Assembly: GCA_024278455.1 (NCBI GenBank)
Contig: JAJRTE010000211.1
Location: 1 to 47,827 of the forward strand
Direction: 5' to 3'
Source of the DNA: Myxococcota bacterium
GTDB lineage: Bacteria; Myxococcota_A; UBA796; JAJRTE01
DNA: 47,827 nt
Made by a program: the position numbers and the translations under genes. A model generated the notes under the pieces. The model had not been told where the DNA came from. It saw only the letters and a list, made by a program, of their open reading frames with translations, and made no database searches. Of the stretch, positions 1 through 9,526 are shown one piece after another. Position 1 is the stretch's first letter; every line of letters begins with the position of its first letter.

Positions 1-514
1 CGCCGCCCGAAGGGCGGTTGACACTTGAGGCCGGCGAGCACAGGCATATCCTCGGGCGAATCGATGGGCGCTCCCGGTCGTTCCGTATCGCCCAACCCGT
101 ACACGGAATCAGAACGATACTCGGAATTCCCTCCTCGGCGATCGCCTTCACCCCACGCGAGTACCCCTTCAAACTCTTCTGTGACAAGAATCCTGCGACC
201 GGAGACGGTCGGCGGAACGGGACGGTACACAGGTCATCTGAACACGAGTACATGTCTGCGAATCCCGCCGGTCAAGCCTCCCGGTTCTCGGGTTGAAGCC
301 AGTCGCCTTGAGGCGACTTCGCAATGGTAGGCGGTAACTTCAGTCCCAGGCCATTCCTGGCAACTGTGGTCCGCGCGGCGGCCATCCGACCGCTGCAGAC
401 CACGGATGGAATCGTGCCATGGCAAGTCGCACGCCCAAAATGGGCACCTCTTCACTGGAAGACTATCCGAGACGCCCGTTATCCGAACACGAATGCGGCA
501 AGTGGCACCCAACG

Positions 515-572
<58 letters not shown>

Positions 573-1043
573 AAGGACCTCCTTGGCGGCCCTCCCCGGG
601 GCGTATCGGCGCAATTGCCCGTGTTTCAGAACGTTTTACCAACATCTCCCGCCAGAACCTCTGGGGCTGTGGTAAGCGTGACACTGTCACCGATCCCCCA
701 AGATGGACCCACTTTGCATCGCATCCAGAGGCCCACGATAGTTGCGCCTCCCGGCCACCAGAGCGTGAGAGCCATTTGCGAATGCCGAAGCATCGCCTTT
801 TGAGAGCTGCGAGAGATCCACCTGAGATGCCCCGGAGGCGCCATGTCGATTGAGCGCCTGCCGTCATGGCAGGTTGCGCCGGGGGCGCTCACGCGGAGAT
901 TCGGGCTTGGAGCATACGTACTCTCGCTCGCCCACCTTGGATGATTGTCCGTTCTGGCCCGGGGGGATTGTGGCCGCACGTCAATCGATGGGCGCCAACC
1001 GGTTTCTGGCCAGGACGGACCCATTCGCGCGACAATGCCCTAC

Positions 1044-1160
1044 CGGCGGCATGGATTCCTGACGACGGATGACGAGAATAGGGGCGAGGCGATCCGTAGT
1101 CGGGCACGGAAGGCCGCGGCGGCATGGATTCCTGACGACGGATGACGAGAATAGGGGCGA
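1044..1160. repeat. 44-bp perfect direct repeat, two copies
   Basis: Copies at 1044-1087 and 1117-1160 are identical over 44 bases, beginning CGGCGGCATGG and ending ATAGGGGCGA, with 29 bases between them. The core 'ATGGATTCC...GATGACGA' loosely recalls dispersed palindromic repeats seen between genes in many proteobacteria, but these copies have no strong internal stem. They may be a small dispersed element or a local duplication. Confidence 0.9.
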
Positions 1161-1436
1161 CGATCGCCGAGTGGATCTCTGGGAGGAGATCGGTGGCAGA
1201 CAAGCCGGCTTCCGCGCCAAGTCCTCCCGGCGTGCGGCTGCCCAACAGTCTCCCCGTGCCGGTTCTGCCCGAGTCCGAACATCTCCCTTGATACCCTGTG
1301 CGCAGGGTGGTAAAAGATCCGGACCCGGGTCGATGGTGGCAAGAGCCGCTGGCATGCTGGCACGACCGCCGCCGGGTCACGAGCGCACGGGATGTGGCGA
1401 TGTCGAGCCGCACAGGTTCGGAGGGACGAAAACACC

Positions 1437-2642
1437 ATGACCATCGAACTGGCCCATCGTATCGACCGTCTTCCCCCGTACATCCTGGGTCGGATCAAGC
1501 ACCTCACCCACGAACGCCGGCGGGCGGGCGCGGACGTTATCGACCTCAACATGGGCAACCCCAGGGACCCCACGCCGCCGCTCATCGTCGAGAAGATGCG
1601 CGAAGCCGTGGAGGATCCGCGGAACCAGCGGTACTCCGTGAGCGTCGGCCTGTACAATCTCAGGCGCGAGGTGGCGCGCAAGTATCAACGGCGCTGGGGG
1701 GTCACGCTCGATCCCGACGAGGAGGTCATCGCAGTCATCGGCTCCAAGGAGGGGTTTTCGCACATCTGCCTGGCGCTGCTCGGCCCTGGTGACACCGCAG
1801 TCGTGACCGATCCCGCGTTCCCGATCCACACCTTCGGCGTCGTTCTTGCGGGGGCGAATGCCATCAAGGTGCCCCTCGAGGGAGGTGCCGGCCTGTTGCC
1901 GCGCATAGAGAACGTGCTCGAGCACCTCGTTCCGAAGCCCAAGGTATTGATCCTCAACTTCCCGAACAACCCCACCACCTGCTGCGTGGACCTCGACTTC
2001 TGGGAGAGGGTCGTCCAGGTAGCACGCCGGAACCACGTCGCGGTGATCTCGGACTTCGCTTATGGCGAGACCTGTTTCGATGGCTACGAGGCTCCGAGTT
2101 TCCTGCAAGCCACGGGGGCACGAGACGTCGGCGTCGAGTTCACCACCATGAGCAAGGCCTACAACATGGCAGGGTGGCGGATAGGTTTTTGCGTGGGCAA
2201 TCGGGATATGATCCGCGGCCTCGCCACCATCAAGGGGTACTACGATTACGGGATCTTCCAGGCCGTCCAGATTGCCTCCATCATCGCGCTGCGCGAATGC
2301 GACGATGCGGTGCGCCGGCAAGCCGCGATCTACCAGGCCCGGCGCGATGTGCTGGTCGACATGGTGCGCCGGATCGGCTGGGACGTCATTCCCCCGAAAG
2401 CCACGATGTTCGTATGGGCTCGAGTCAGGCCCGAACACCTCGAGAGATACCGGGGCAAGACCGTCAACTTCTGCCTCGACATGATCGAGCGTGCGGAAGT
2501 AGCCATGTGTCCCGGCGGCGGCTTCGGCGACCTCGGCGAAGGTTACGTGCGCATCGCCATGGTGGAGAACGAACAGCGTATCCGCCAGGCGTTCCGGCAG
2601 CTCGACCGGGTCCTCAACAAGGGCACCGAGCGCATCCGGTAG
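1437..2642 (+). CDS. alaC: AlaC-type pyridoxal-phosphate aminotransferase
   Basis: A 401-residue fold-type I aminotransferase that probably exchanges the amino group between glutamate/2-oxoglutarate and alanine/pyruvate in the cytoplasm. The N-terminal RIDRLPPY, the IGSKEG loop (101-106), the NFPNNPTT segment (174-181) and the cofactor lysine K240 in SKAYNMAGWRIGF match E. coli AlaC closely. R248 follows in the same motif. The start was chosen because GGAGGG lies 11 bases upstream and homology begins here; an in-frame extension upstream has no support. The next gene on the strand is alanine dehydrogenase, 190 bases downstream, which supports a role in alanine metabolism. A related specificity such as LL-diaminopimelate aminotransferase cannot be excluded from sequence alone. 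Confidence 0.86.
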   Translation: MTIELAHRIDRLPPYILGRIKHLTHERRRAGADVIDLNMGNPRDPTPPLIVEKMREAVEDPRNQRYSVSVGLYNLRREVARKYQRRWGVTLDPDEEVIAVIGSKEGFSHICLALLGPGDTAVVTDPAFPIHTFGVVLAGANAIKVPLEGGAGLLPRIENVLEHLVPKPKVLILNFPNNPTTCCVDLDFWERVVQVARRNHVAVISDFAYGETCFDGYEAPSFLQATGARDVGVEFTTMSKAYNMAGWRIGFCVGNRDMIRGLATIKGYYDYGIFQAVQIASIIALRECDDAVRRQAAIYQARRDVLVDMVRRIGWDVIPPKATMFVWARVRPEHLERYRGKTVNFCLDMIERAEVAMCPGGGFGDLGEGYVRIAMVENEQRIRQAFRQLDRVLNKGTERIR

Positions 2643-2832
2643 CGCCCGGGAGACCTCCGCGCGGTTTTGCTTGCCGCCCCAGGGGAATTGAAGTATATCG
2701 GCTGCACCATCGAGTTGTGACCGGGTTGTGTGGCCCGGGAGAATGTCTCGAACCGATACCTGCCACCCTCGACTACTGGGGCACTTTCGGGCGAGCCATG
2801 TCCAGTGACCGTGTCCATCGGGAGGATGAACG

Positions 2833-3945
2833 ATGATCATCGGAACGCCAGCAGAGATCAAGGACAATGAATACCGTGTCGGACTGATTCCGAACGCGGT
2901 GCACCAGCTCACCAACATGGGACACCGCGTCCTGATTCAGAAAGGTGCCGGCCTCGGGAGCGGGATCGGCGACGAGGAGTATGGTGCGGCCGGCGCGGAA
3001 ATCGTCGAAACCGCGGACGACGTGTTCGACAGGAGCGACATCATTGTCAAGGTGAAGGAACCTCTTCCGGAGGAATACGGCAAGCTCAGGAAAGGGCAGA
3101 TCCTCTACACGTTCTTGCACCTGGCTCCCGTGCCCGACTTGACCAGGGCGCTGCTCGAGCGTGAGATCATCGGTATCGCTTATGAGACCATTCTCGAAAA
3201 CGGCGCATTGCCGTGTCTCATCCCCATGAGCGAGGTGGCGGGTCGCATGTCGGTGCAGATCGGTGCCCACCTCCTCGAGCGCATGCAGGGTGGACGCGGG
3301 ATTCTGCTCGGCGGCGTGCCCGGTGTGCCCCCGTCGAACGTCATCGTCATAGGCGCGGGCGTCGTCGGTCTGAACGCCATCAAGATTGCGCACGGCATGG
3401 GTGCCAGGACGACGGTGATCGACATCGACCCGCGGCAGCTCCGGAAGATCGACGACCTGTTCCACGGACAAGTCGTGACCTTGATGTCCAACCCGCTCAA
3501 CATCGAAGGCGCCCTGCGCCGGGCCGACCTCCTCATCGGCGGCGTCCTGGTCACTGGTGCCAAGGCGCCCCACATCGTCACCAGGGACATGCTCGCGGTC
3601 ATGAAGAAGGACAGCGTTATCGTCGATGTCTCCGTCGACCAGGGCGGCTGCGTGGAGACCATTCACCCCACCAGCCACAGCGAACCGACCTACTTCGTCG
3701 ACGGCGTGCTCCACTACGGCGTGGCCAACATCCCCGGCGCCGTTCCCAGGACATCCACGTTCGCCTTGTCCAACGCCACCATGCCCTACCTCTATCGTAT
3801 CGTCGAGATGGGGTTGAAACAGGCTATCGAGGCATCCGATGCTTTGCGGCAGGGGGTAAACGTGTACCGGGGCCACCTGACCTACAAGGCCGTCGCGGAC
3901 GACCAGGGGTTGCCCTACACGCCGCTCGAGAAGGTGTTCGGATAG
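2833..3945 (+). CDS. ald: alanine dehydrogenase
   Basis: A 370-residue protein, the usual family length, that interconverts L-alanine and pyruvate plus ammonia with NAD. Visible landmarks are R15, K75 in VKVKEP, H96 in FLHLAP, the nucleotide-binding GAGVVG (174-179) followed by an acidic residue (D197) at the end of the second strand, and D269 in VDVSVDQGG. These match the pyruvate-binding and catalytic residues known for Ald. The start is supported by GGAGG seven bases upstream. It lies downstream of an AlaC-type aminotransferase on the same strand. The 190-base gap leaves room for a separate promoter, so co-transcription is uncertain. I see no truncation. Confidence 0.95.
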   Translation: MIIGTPAEIKDNEYRVGLIPNAVHQLTNMGHRVLIQKGAGLGSGIGDEEYGAAGAEIVETADDVFDRSDIIVKVKEPLPEEYGKLRKGQILYTFLHLAPVPDLTRALLEREIIGIAYETILENGALPCLIPMSEVAGRMSVQIGAHLLERMQGGRGILLGGVPGVPPSNVIVIGAGVVGLNAIKIAHGMGARTTVIDIDPRQLRKIDDLFHGQVVTLMSNPLNIEGALRRADLLIGGVLVTGAKAPHIVTRDMLAVMKKDSVIVDVSVDQGGCVETIHPTSHSEPTYFVDGVLHYGVANIPGAVPRTSTFALSNATMPYLYRIVEMGLKQAIEASDALRQGVNVYRGHLTYKAVADDQGLPYTPLEKVFG

Positions 3946-3990
3946 TTCCGGCCGGGCCTACGGGTGCCCCGGTGTTTCGGTCGCAGCCTA

Positions 3991-4518
3991 TCACTGCCAA
4001 GGGGTCCCGGTGCAGGACCCCCAACCCCCCAGCCCGTCCGTTCGTGCCAGGTCCGCCGCTTCCTGGATCTCGTCGCAGCAGGCATAGTCGGCAAAGTAGT
4101 CGTCGATCATCACGGCGTAGCCCCCGGCAGCCAGTTCCTGGTTCAGCATGGAGCGCCCGATCATGACATAGGCGAGTGCACGGCCGTATACGCCTGCACA
4201 GTCTCGATCGAAGTAGAGCGTCACCTCCTCGCCTTCCACCCTGTCCTGGACGTAGGCGGCCGCCTGTTCACCGTAGCATTCGATCTCCTCCTTCGTCTCG
4301 GGTGTGTTGATGCACAGCAGCCGGACCTTGTCCGTTTCCCCGCTCTCGAGAGGAATCGGCGGATCGACCTCCAGCGTATCTCCGTCAACGACCCTTTGCA
4401 CCACCACGGTCATGGGAGCTGCGCAGGGGTCTTCCGCGTCTTTCGTGCATGGAGGGCGGCAGGAGAACAGGAGTACCGCCTGCAAGACCGGGAGCAGTGA
4501 GAGAATCCTGGGGCACAT
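3991..4518 (-). CDS. thermonuclease-like lipoprotein (SNase fold)
   Basis: A 175-residue predicted exported lipoprotein: the first 20 residues form a signal with lipobox LFSC (C20), so it should sit on the cell surface or in the periplasm. The rest matches the staphylococcal nuclease family: VDGDT (calcium-ligand strand), VRLLCINTPET (catalytic Arg and Glu) and YGRALAYV (second catalytic Arg). The position corresponding to nuclease D40 is Asn here (INTPET); I am not sure how this affects metal binding. It is rich in cysteine for its size. The start is supported by GGAGG eight bases upstream. It is the last of three minus-strand genes for surface proteins with nucleic-acid-related domains. The sequence predicts nuclease activity but does not prove it. 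Confidence 0.82.
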   Translation of the reverse strand: MCPRILSLLPVLQAVLLFSCRPPCTKDAEDPCAAPMTVVVQRVVDGDTLEVDPPIPLESGETDKVRLLCINTPETKEEIECYGEQAAAYVQDRVEGEEVTLYFDRDCAGVYGRALAYVMIGRSMLNQELAAGGYAVMIDDYFADYACCDEIQEAADLARTDGLGGWGSCTGTPWQ

Positions 4519-4640
4519 GGTGCATACCTCCGTCTTGCGGGAGACGTGGTGGTTGTTCGTCCGGTTCGCCTTTCGGCGGCGTGCGGGTGTGCGGCCGCCT
4601 GTGCCTCGCGTACCGGGCGGGCCGGAGCGCTCGCGCGTGA

Positions 4641-6611
4641 TCAAAAGGCAAAAGCCACTTGAAGGCGGCCCTTGCGCTCGGGGTTGACCTCCGCCTCCGG
4701 GTCGTCCAGGTCGTAGACCTGCTCGTACCGTGCCTGGATCCGCATGCGGCTGGTTGCCGAGATGTGTATTTGCCCGTAGCCGCTGGCGTACCTGGCGCCG
4801 GTATCGTCCCCGGGTCGCTCATCGTAGTACTTGGCGCGTGCGATGAATCGGATGGAATCGGTGATATGGCATCCCAGCTTGACCCAGGCGTAGTGTGTGC
4901 GCATGTACCGGTCCGGGTAGCTCGAGATGTCTTCGTAGCGGTCGCGATACAGGGTCTGCAACCAGAGAGCTTCGGTCGGTCTCAACAGGAATCCGCCGCC
5001 GACCGACCACTTCTGTCCCTTGCACTCGGCGGGGTCGCTGCACTCGTAGGCCTGGTCGCGACCTGTTTCGGTGATATCCTTGTCGCGCAGATCGGCGATG
5101 AGGTCCACCCTGAGCCAGGGCGCCAGGTCCAGGTCCAACCGTGTCTCGAGATAGGCGTTGGTCACATCCAGGGAGGGGCGTTTCCACACATCCGCCTTTC
5201 CGCGCACGCGCATCCAGTCGAACGGGTAGTAGATGACCCGCAGTTCCGGCCCGAATTCGTCGCGATCACGGTCACCCCCGGGATCGAGTTCCGGGCCGGC
5301 GGCGTCCGGTCTCGAGGTGTCCGGTTCGGAACGTCCCCGACTGTGCGGGTTGTCGAATCCCTCGCCGTAGTAGCGGCCCGACAGGTTGATCTCGAGGCCA
5401 TCGAGCTTCGCTATGATTTCCGCTCGCGAGCCGAAGCCCATGGTGTCGGTCACCGCGGCTTCGAAGAAGAGGTCCAGTGGTCCCGCGGGCAGGGCCGCGT
5501 TCAAACCGGCCGCCCCGTAGGAGGCACGGTTGGGGATGGGGTGGTTGACGAAGTCGTAGTCGTAGCGCTTGACGGCACGCGCCGCGTACAGCGTGAAGCC
5601 GAGTACTGTGTCGCTGTCCCAGAAGAAGGTGGCATTCATGCCGGCCAGATCTTCACGGTAGACGTTGGGGAAGGTCGGGTAGGAGACATCGTCGTCGCTG
5701 GAAACCTGGTACTCGTGCGGGCTGATCTCGGTATAGTAGAGATCCTGGGGCGCCGATGAGCCCAGCAAGGTGAACGCGATGGCCCGGCCGGAGGGGAGTG
5801 CCCCGCGCACCGTCGCGGCCGCGCCGAGCAGCCGCTTCGGGACCGAATAGGAGTCGTAGCTTTCCCAGTCCTCGTAGACCTGCAGGTCCGGATGGAACCC
5901 GTAAGGATGCACCCGGTTCGTGACGTCGAGTGTCAACCCGAGACCGAAACCCACCATGTAGTGCCCGGCGACTGCCGACCAATTGGCTTTCTCGACGGTG
6001 GCGAACACACGCTCGAGCGCCACGGTGGGCCGGCGCCCCTCCACTGTCACCGGGTCGGTGCTGTAGTCGAAACCGTAGGGTCGATCCTGTTCGGCCACGA
6101 TGAAGCCAGCATCGAACCACCCACCCACGGTCTGCTTCCCCCGCAGGAACGCAACCGGCGCCCGGTCGTCCTGAAGCCGCTCCATGGCCAGCAGTGAAAC
6201 CGAGGCACTGAGGGGCGGCCGGGGCCGGTCGGCCCGGACGAGCGTGACAAAGGGCCGGCACTGCTCGAATATCGCGGACCCGACCAGGGCCTCGAGCTGG
6301 GCCACCCGCCTGAATGGCGCCTCGTTCCGGGCGGCAACGATGGCGTCCGCAAGAGCGTAGGTGACATCCGGAAGCAACTGGAGCCGCTCCCGCGACGCAT
6401 GATTGAGATCGACCGGGTTGTCCAGGAGGTCGAGAAGCTGATCCCTGGCCTCCTCCGTGATCTCCCCGTTCATGGCCAGTTCGTAGATCTCCGCCCTGGA
6501 GTGAACCAAAATGGTTCCTCCATAGTCGAAACCGAAAAGCCAGACACAACCGGACACGACGAGGGCGACTCGAGCACATGCATGCTTGGCTACGATCGAT
6601 CTGGAGGACAT
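4641..6611 (-). CDS. outer-membrane beta-barrel protein with N-terminal helix-hairpin-helix domain
   Basis: A 656-residue exported protein. After an N-terminal signal (about 1-33), residues 62-125 hold a ComEA-like helix-hairpin-helix module (NPVDLNHASRERLQLLPDV...ADAIVAARNEAPFRRVAQLEAL), a fold that usually binds DNA without sequence specificity. From about 140 to the end the sequence alternates like a beta-barrel, with repeated aromatic-flanked strands, and it finishes GRLQVAFAF, a terminal Phe typical of Omp insertion. The start has GGGGAGG six bases upstream; an upstream ATG 11 codons earlier is less likely. It sits between the lamin-tail lipoprotein (93-base gap) and the thermonuclease-like lipoprotein (122-base gap). 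The function is unknown; HhH-barrel proteins also occur in Bacteroidota-type genomes without assigned roles. Confidence 0.75.
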   Translation of the reverse strand: MSSRSIVAKHACARVALVVSGCVWLFGFDYGGTILVHSRAEIYELAMNGEITEEARDQLLDLLDNPVDLNHASRERLQLLPDVTYALADAIVAARNEAPFRRVAQLEALVGSAIFEQCRPFVTLVRADRPRPPLSASVSLLAMERLQDDRAPVAFLRGKQTVGGWFDAGFIVAEQDRPYGFDYSTDPVTVEGRRPTVALERVFATVEKANWSAVAGHYMVGFGLGLTLDVTNRVHPYGFHPDLQVYEDWESYDSYSVPKRLLGAAATVRGALPSGRAIAFTLLGSSAPQDLYYTEISPHEYQVSSDDDVSYPTFPNVYREDLAGMNATFFWDSDTVLGFTLYAARAVKRYDYDFVNHPIPNRASYGAAGLNAALPAGPLDLFFEAAVTDTMGFGSRAEIIAKLDGLEINLSGRYYGEGFDNPHSRGRSEPDTSRPDAAGPELDPGGDRDRDEFGPELRVIYYPFDWMRVRGKADVWKRPSLDVTNAYLETRLDLDLAPWLRVDLIADLRDKDITETGRDQAYECSDPAECKGQKWSVGGGFLLRPTEALWLQTLYRDRYEDISSYPDRYMRTHYAWVKLGCHITDSIRFIARAKYYDERPGDDTGARYASGYGQIHISATSRMRIQARYEQVYDLDDPEAEVNPERKGRLQVAFAF

Positions 6612-6704
6612 CTGCACCTCCCCGTGATGCCATTTCGAGAGCAAGACGACCGGGGCGCCGCTCGCCCGTGGCGGCGGGCCGGCGGCGGTGCCGGCAACCC
6701 CCTG

Positions 6705-8516
6705 CTACTGGGAACGCGATTCGCCGGCGCACACCTCGTTGGCACTGCCGGGCGTGGGCGTTTGCGCGCGACAAAAGTCGTCGCCGGAACGTCCGGTGTC
6801 CGCGCCGTCGGGGTATCGCTCGAGGCTCTCCCCGGCGTCGACGGCGGGCGCGATCGATGTGGCCGGGTTCTCGTACTGGTCCGGGTGCCCATCTTCGTTG
6901 CTGCCACCGTAGACAACGGCGTCCTCCAGTGTGCCTGTGCAGTCGTCCAGGTAGAGGGCGTCCCCGTTCGTACCGTTGCCGAGGTCCAGATCCAGGGTGA
7001 CACCTGGAGTGGGTTCGACGGATTCCTCCCCCACGAGCAGGATGCCGGATGGAGCCAGGGTGGTGCCGGCCGGAAGCCGGGCCGTGCCGCCGGTCGTGCT
7101 CGACTTCGCCCACCGGATGACCCAACCGGACAGGTCTGCTTCCGCCGTTCCGTCGTTGTAGATTTCGACCCATTCGAAGCCGGTATCGCTTCCAGGCGCG
7201 TCGTAGAGGAATTCGTTGACGACCACCGAAACGTCACTGGCCAGGCTGCATGTGGGCGAAGCTGTCGGGGTTGGCGCAGGCGGGGGCACGGTTGGTGCCG
7301 GCGTGAGGATCGGCGTGGACGTGACCGGGACACACTCGGGATTCGGTTGGCCGGGAGTGGCTTCCCCGGTAGGGACGAGGAAGAAGTCGTCGCCGGAACG
7401 GTCCGTGTCGGTGAAGCCGCCGCACCGCGCGAGTACCTCGCCGTCCCCCGGTTTGGGCGCCAACGACGTCGCGGGCTGCCCGCTTTCGTCCAGGATTCCG
7501 TCATCGTTGTCGTCGCCGTACACCAGCGCATCGACGACCACCCCGCAGGGGTCCATGAGGTGAATCCCGTCGCCGTGGGTTCCGTTACCCAGGTCGATCG
7601 GGGCTACCAGGTCGACCGGGGCGTCCGTCCCCTCGTCTCCGAGCACCAGGAATCCGCCCGCGGGAATGGTGACATCGTCGGGAAGGTCGATTTCTCCGGA
7701 CGGCTTCTCCGGGTCGGACTTGAAGTAGACGATTCTCCAGCCGCCAAGTGTGACCTCGTGGGACTCGGGGTTTCCGATCTCGATGTACTCCTGGCCATCG
7801 GCATCAGATCCCTCGGGATTGGCCGCCACTTCGTTGATTTTCAGGTTGGCGGATTCGAGCGCGCATGGCGTGGGGAGGGGAGGTTCGCAATCGCCGTTGG
7901 AACCTCCCAGGGTCGCCGTCCTGGGGTCGAGGGAGCGGAAGTCGTCGCCGCAGGCGTCCGTATCCCGGCCGTCGGGGCACCGTGCGAGCACCTGGTCCTC
8001 CCCCGGGTTGGGTGCCCACGAGGTGGCGGGCTTGCCGCTTTCGTCCAGGATCCCGTCGTCGTTGTTGTTCCCGTATATCACCGCATCCACCACGTTGCCG
8101 CATCCATCGATGAGATGAATGCCATCGCCATTGGTTCCGTTTCCGAGATCGAGGTCCACCACCACATCAATCGACACACCGGCGTTCTCTTCGCCGATGA
8201 CCAGGTATCCGCCGGCAGGCACAGAAATTTTTCCCGAGAGGGTGACAGTCAAAGGAGAGTCGGGATCGGATTTGAACTGTGCGAGGCTCCACCCGGATAT
8301 GCTGATGGCAATACTGTCGGGGTTGTACACCTCCAGGACTTCTTTCCCTTCGTCGGCACCGGCCGGGTTGGGCAGGATCTCGTTGATGACGATCTTCGGG
8401 TCCGCGGGGCACGAAGGGGTCGGCGAGGCGCTGTCATCGTCGCCGTCGCAGCAGCTACCGGCGCCACAAAGGAGCAGGAAGGCGACACCCACGGCAAGAG
8501 AGACACGCAGCTTCAT
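6705..8516 (-). CDS. lipoprotein with three lamin-tail-like domains
   Basis: A 603-residue protein with an N-terminal signal ending GAGSC-C (C22 or C23), so a probable lipoprotein. Three similar blocks follow, starting near residues 41 (KIVINEILPNPAG), 225 (LKINEVAANPEG) and 430 (SVVVNEFLYDAPG). Each continues with E-x-V/I-E-x-Y/G-N-x, a SGW or GGW turn, LDLGNGT-x-GD and a DDGILDES-like loop. This is the lamin tail (LTD) pattern, common in secreted bacterial proteins and sometimes attached to extracellular nucleases. The linker at about 400-422 is Pro/Thr-rich. The start lies at the signal peptide, with a GGGGGAAG ribosome site. No catalytic domain is visible, so a structural or adhesive role is likely. 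It heads the three-gene minus-strand cluster. Confidence 0.8.
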   Translation of the reverse strand: MKLRVSLAVGVAFLLLCGAGSCCDGDDDSASPTPSCPADPKIVINEILPNPAGADEGKEVLEVYNPDSIAISISGWSLAQFKSDPDSPLTVTLSGKISVPAGGYLVIGEENAGVSIDVVVDLDLGNGTNGDGIHLIDGCGNVVDAVIYGNNNDDGILDESGKPATSWAPNPGEDQVLARCPDGRDTDACGDDFRSLDPRTATLGGSNGDCEPPLPTPCALESANLKINEVAANPEGSDADGQEYIEIGNPESHEVTLGGWRIVYFKSDPEKPSGEIDLPDDVTIPAGGFLVLGDEGTDAPVDLVAPIDLGNGTHGDGIHLMDPCGVVVDALVYGDDNDDGILDESGQPATSLAPKPGDGEVLARCGGFTDTDRSGDDFFLVPTGEATPGQPNPECVPVTSTPILTPAPTVPPPAPTPTASPTCSLASDVSVVVNEFLYDAPGSDTGFEWVEIYNDGTAEADLSGWVIRWAKSSTTGGTARLPAGTTLAPSGILLVGEESVEPTPGVTLDLDLGNGTNGDALYLDDCTGTLEDAVVYGGSNEDGHPDQYENPATSIAPAVDAGESLERYPDGADTGRSGDDFCRAQTPTPGSANEVCAGESRSQ

Positions 8517-9285
8517 GACTTCCCCCAAAAAACGAGGTTTGGTGCGGCAGACAACGTTCCACGATGGACTCCTGCAGTCAGGATATCCCGCCTTTTTCTG
8601 GGTGTAAGGGGACAAAACCGGCCGCTTTTCGTACCGGAACGGCGGTCGTGCCAGGAAGCGTGGCCGGGGGCCAGGCGTCGGGTCAGAGGTTGCCCGGATC
8701 GTTGACTTCGGAGGACAGACAGCGCGTCGCACGGAATATCATGCTTGAAAACCACCTACCAAGCTCACCGGACTACGAGGTATTTGTGGTTCTATGACGA
8801 AAATTGTGCACGGGAAAGACTTTTTTGTTGATATCCATTCTTGTTCAGGGTAGACTCGCACCGATTTCGTCAAAACCTCCCGGCACTTGACGGCCAGGCA
8901 GGCGTCGCCGCCGGGTCCAGGGTATCGTCGCGCTGGGCGTGGACGCAGGAGCCGGGACACCGTGAACCGCGGCTGCAGATTCGGACCGGGCAGCAAGGAT
9001 GCTGGCGTCCCGCTGGAAATAGCGAGGTCCTGGACCGCCCGTGCACTCCCCGGACGTGGAGACAGAATGCACCTCGTCCCCACCCGATCCCCCTGCTCCC
9101 AGCGCACCCCCTGCTCCGAACCTGCTTTCGCGGCCACCGGCCGGAACGCACGATACAGACGGACACCCATCGCTCCCAAACAGGCCGTCGCGGCGTTCTC
9201 TCGTGCAACGAGGAGCGTCTTGTCGATCCTGGAGAGGTACCAGGCCGGCGCATCATGTCAACCCGCGACGGGAAAGGAGGAAATC

Positions 9286-9306
9286 ATGTTCGATGACAGC
9301 GCGTAG
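9286..9306 (+). other. possible six-codon leader open frame
   Basis: AAAGGAGG (9273-9280) lies five bases before ATG, which opens MFDDSA and stops at TAG. A near-perfect ribosome binding site before so short a frame is unusual. The hairpin at 9328-9359 starts 21 bases after the stop and the next gene starts at 9527. This geometry is compatible with a leader peptide or translation-coupled control, but it could be the remnant of a lost gene start. Confidence 0.35.
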
Positions 9307-9327
9307 CGATTGGCCGGAGGGAAAAGC

Positions 9328-9359
9328 ACGTCTCCGAGTGCGCACACACCCGGAGACGT
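9328..9359 (+). terminator. hairpin, possible attenuator
   Basis: ACGTCTCCG (9328-9336) and CGGAGACGT (9351-9359) form a perfect 9-bp stem with a 14-base loop. No T-run follows, so it is not a classical intrinsic terminator. Its place between the tiny open frame and the secreted-protein gene suggests either a transcript 3' end or a regulatory element. Confidence 0.4.
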
Positions 9360-9526
9360 CCGATGCACCCATCGGTTGAGGGAACACCGGTTGGAAATGG
9401 GTATTTCCACTGTCAATACTACCCGCCCCCGCGCGCTCCTTCAACGCTTTTCCGCATGAAACCGCCTGTGGAACACCCGTGTCGTGCACAGAGGGACTGC
9501 CTCGCCCGCAAGAGGAGGAAAGCAGA

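Larger units (their letters stand above)
8517..9526. other. intergenic region between divergent genes
   Basis: About 1 kb without a convincing gene. A less GC-rich stretch around 8730-8870 could hold promoters. Near the right end are a six-codon open frame with a strong ribosome binding site and a perfect-stem hairpin, listed separately. Longer open frames here lack ribosome sites and recognisable protein features. Confidence 0.55.

Noticed and set aside
18..60. TTGACA near the left edge as a promoter
   Set aside because: No acceptable -10 box at 16-18 bases and no gene directly downstream.
1377..2918. 513-codon minus-strand open frame
   Set aside because: It is the antisense shadow of the aminotransferase and the start of ald, with no ribosome site and Asp/Gly/His-rich non-protein composition.
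2773..3876. 367-codon minus-strand open frame
   Set aside because: Antisense to alanine dehydrogenase, whose motifs are complete on the other strand.
6399..8705. 768-codon plus-strand open frame
   Set aside because: Antisense to the lamin-tail and HhH-barrel genes; no signal, domain or ribosome site, and the minus strand has clear repeats.
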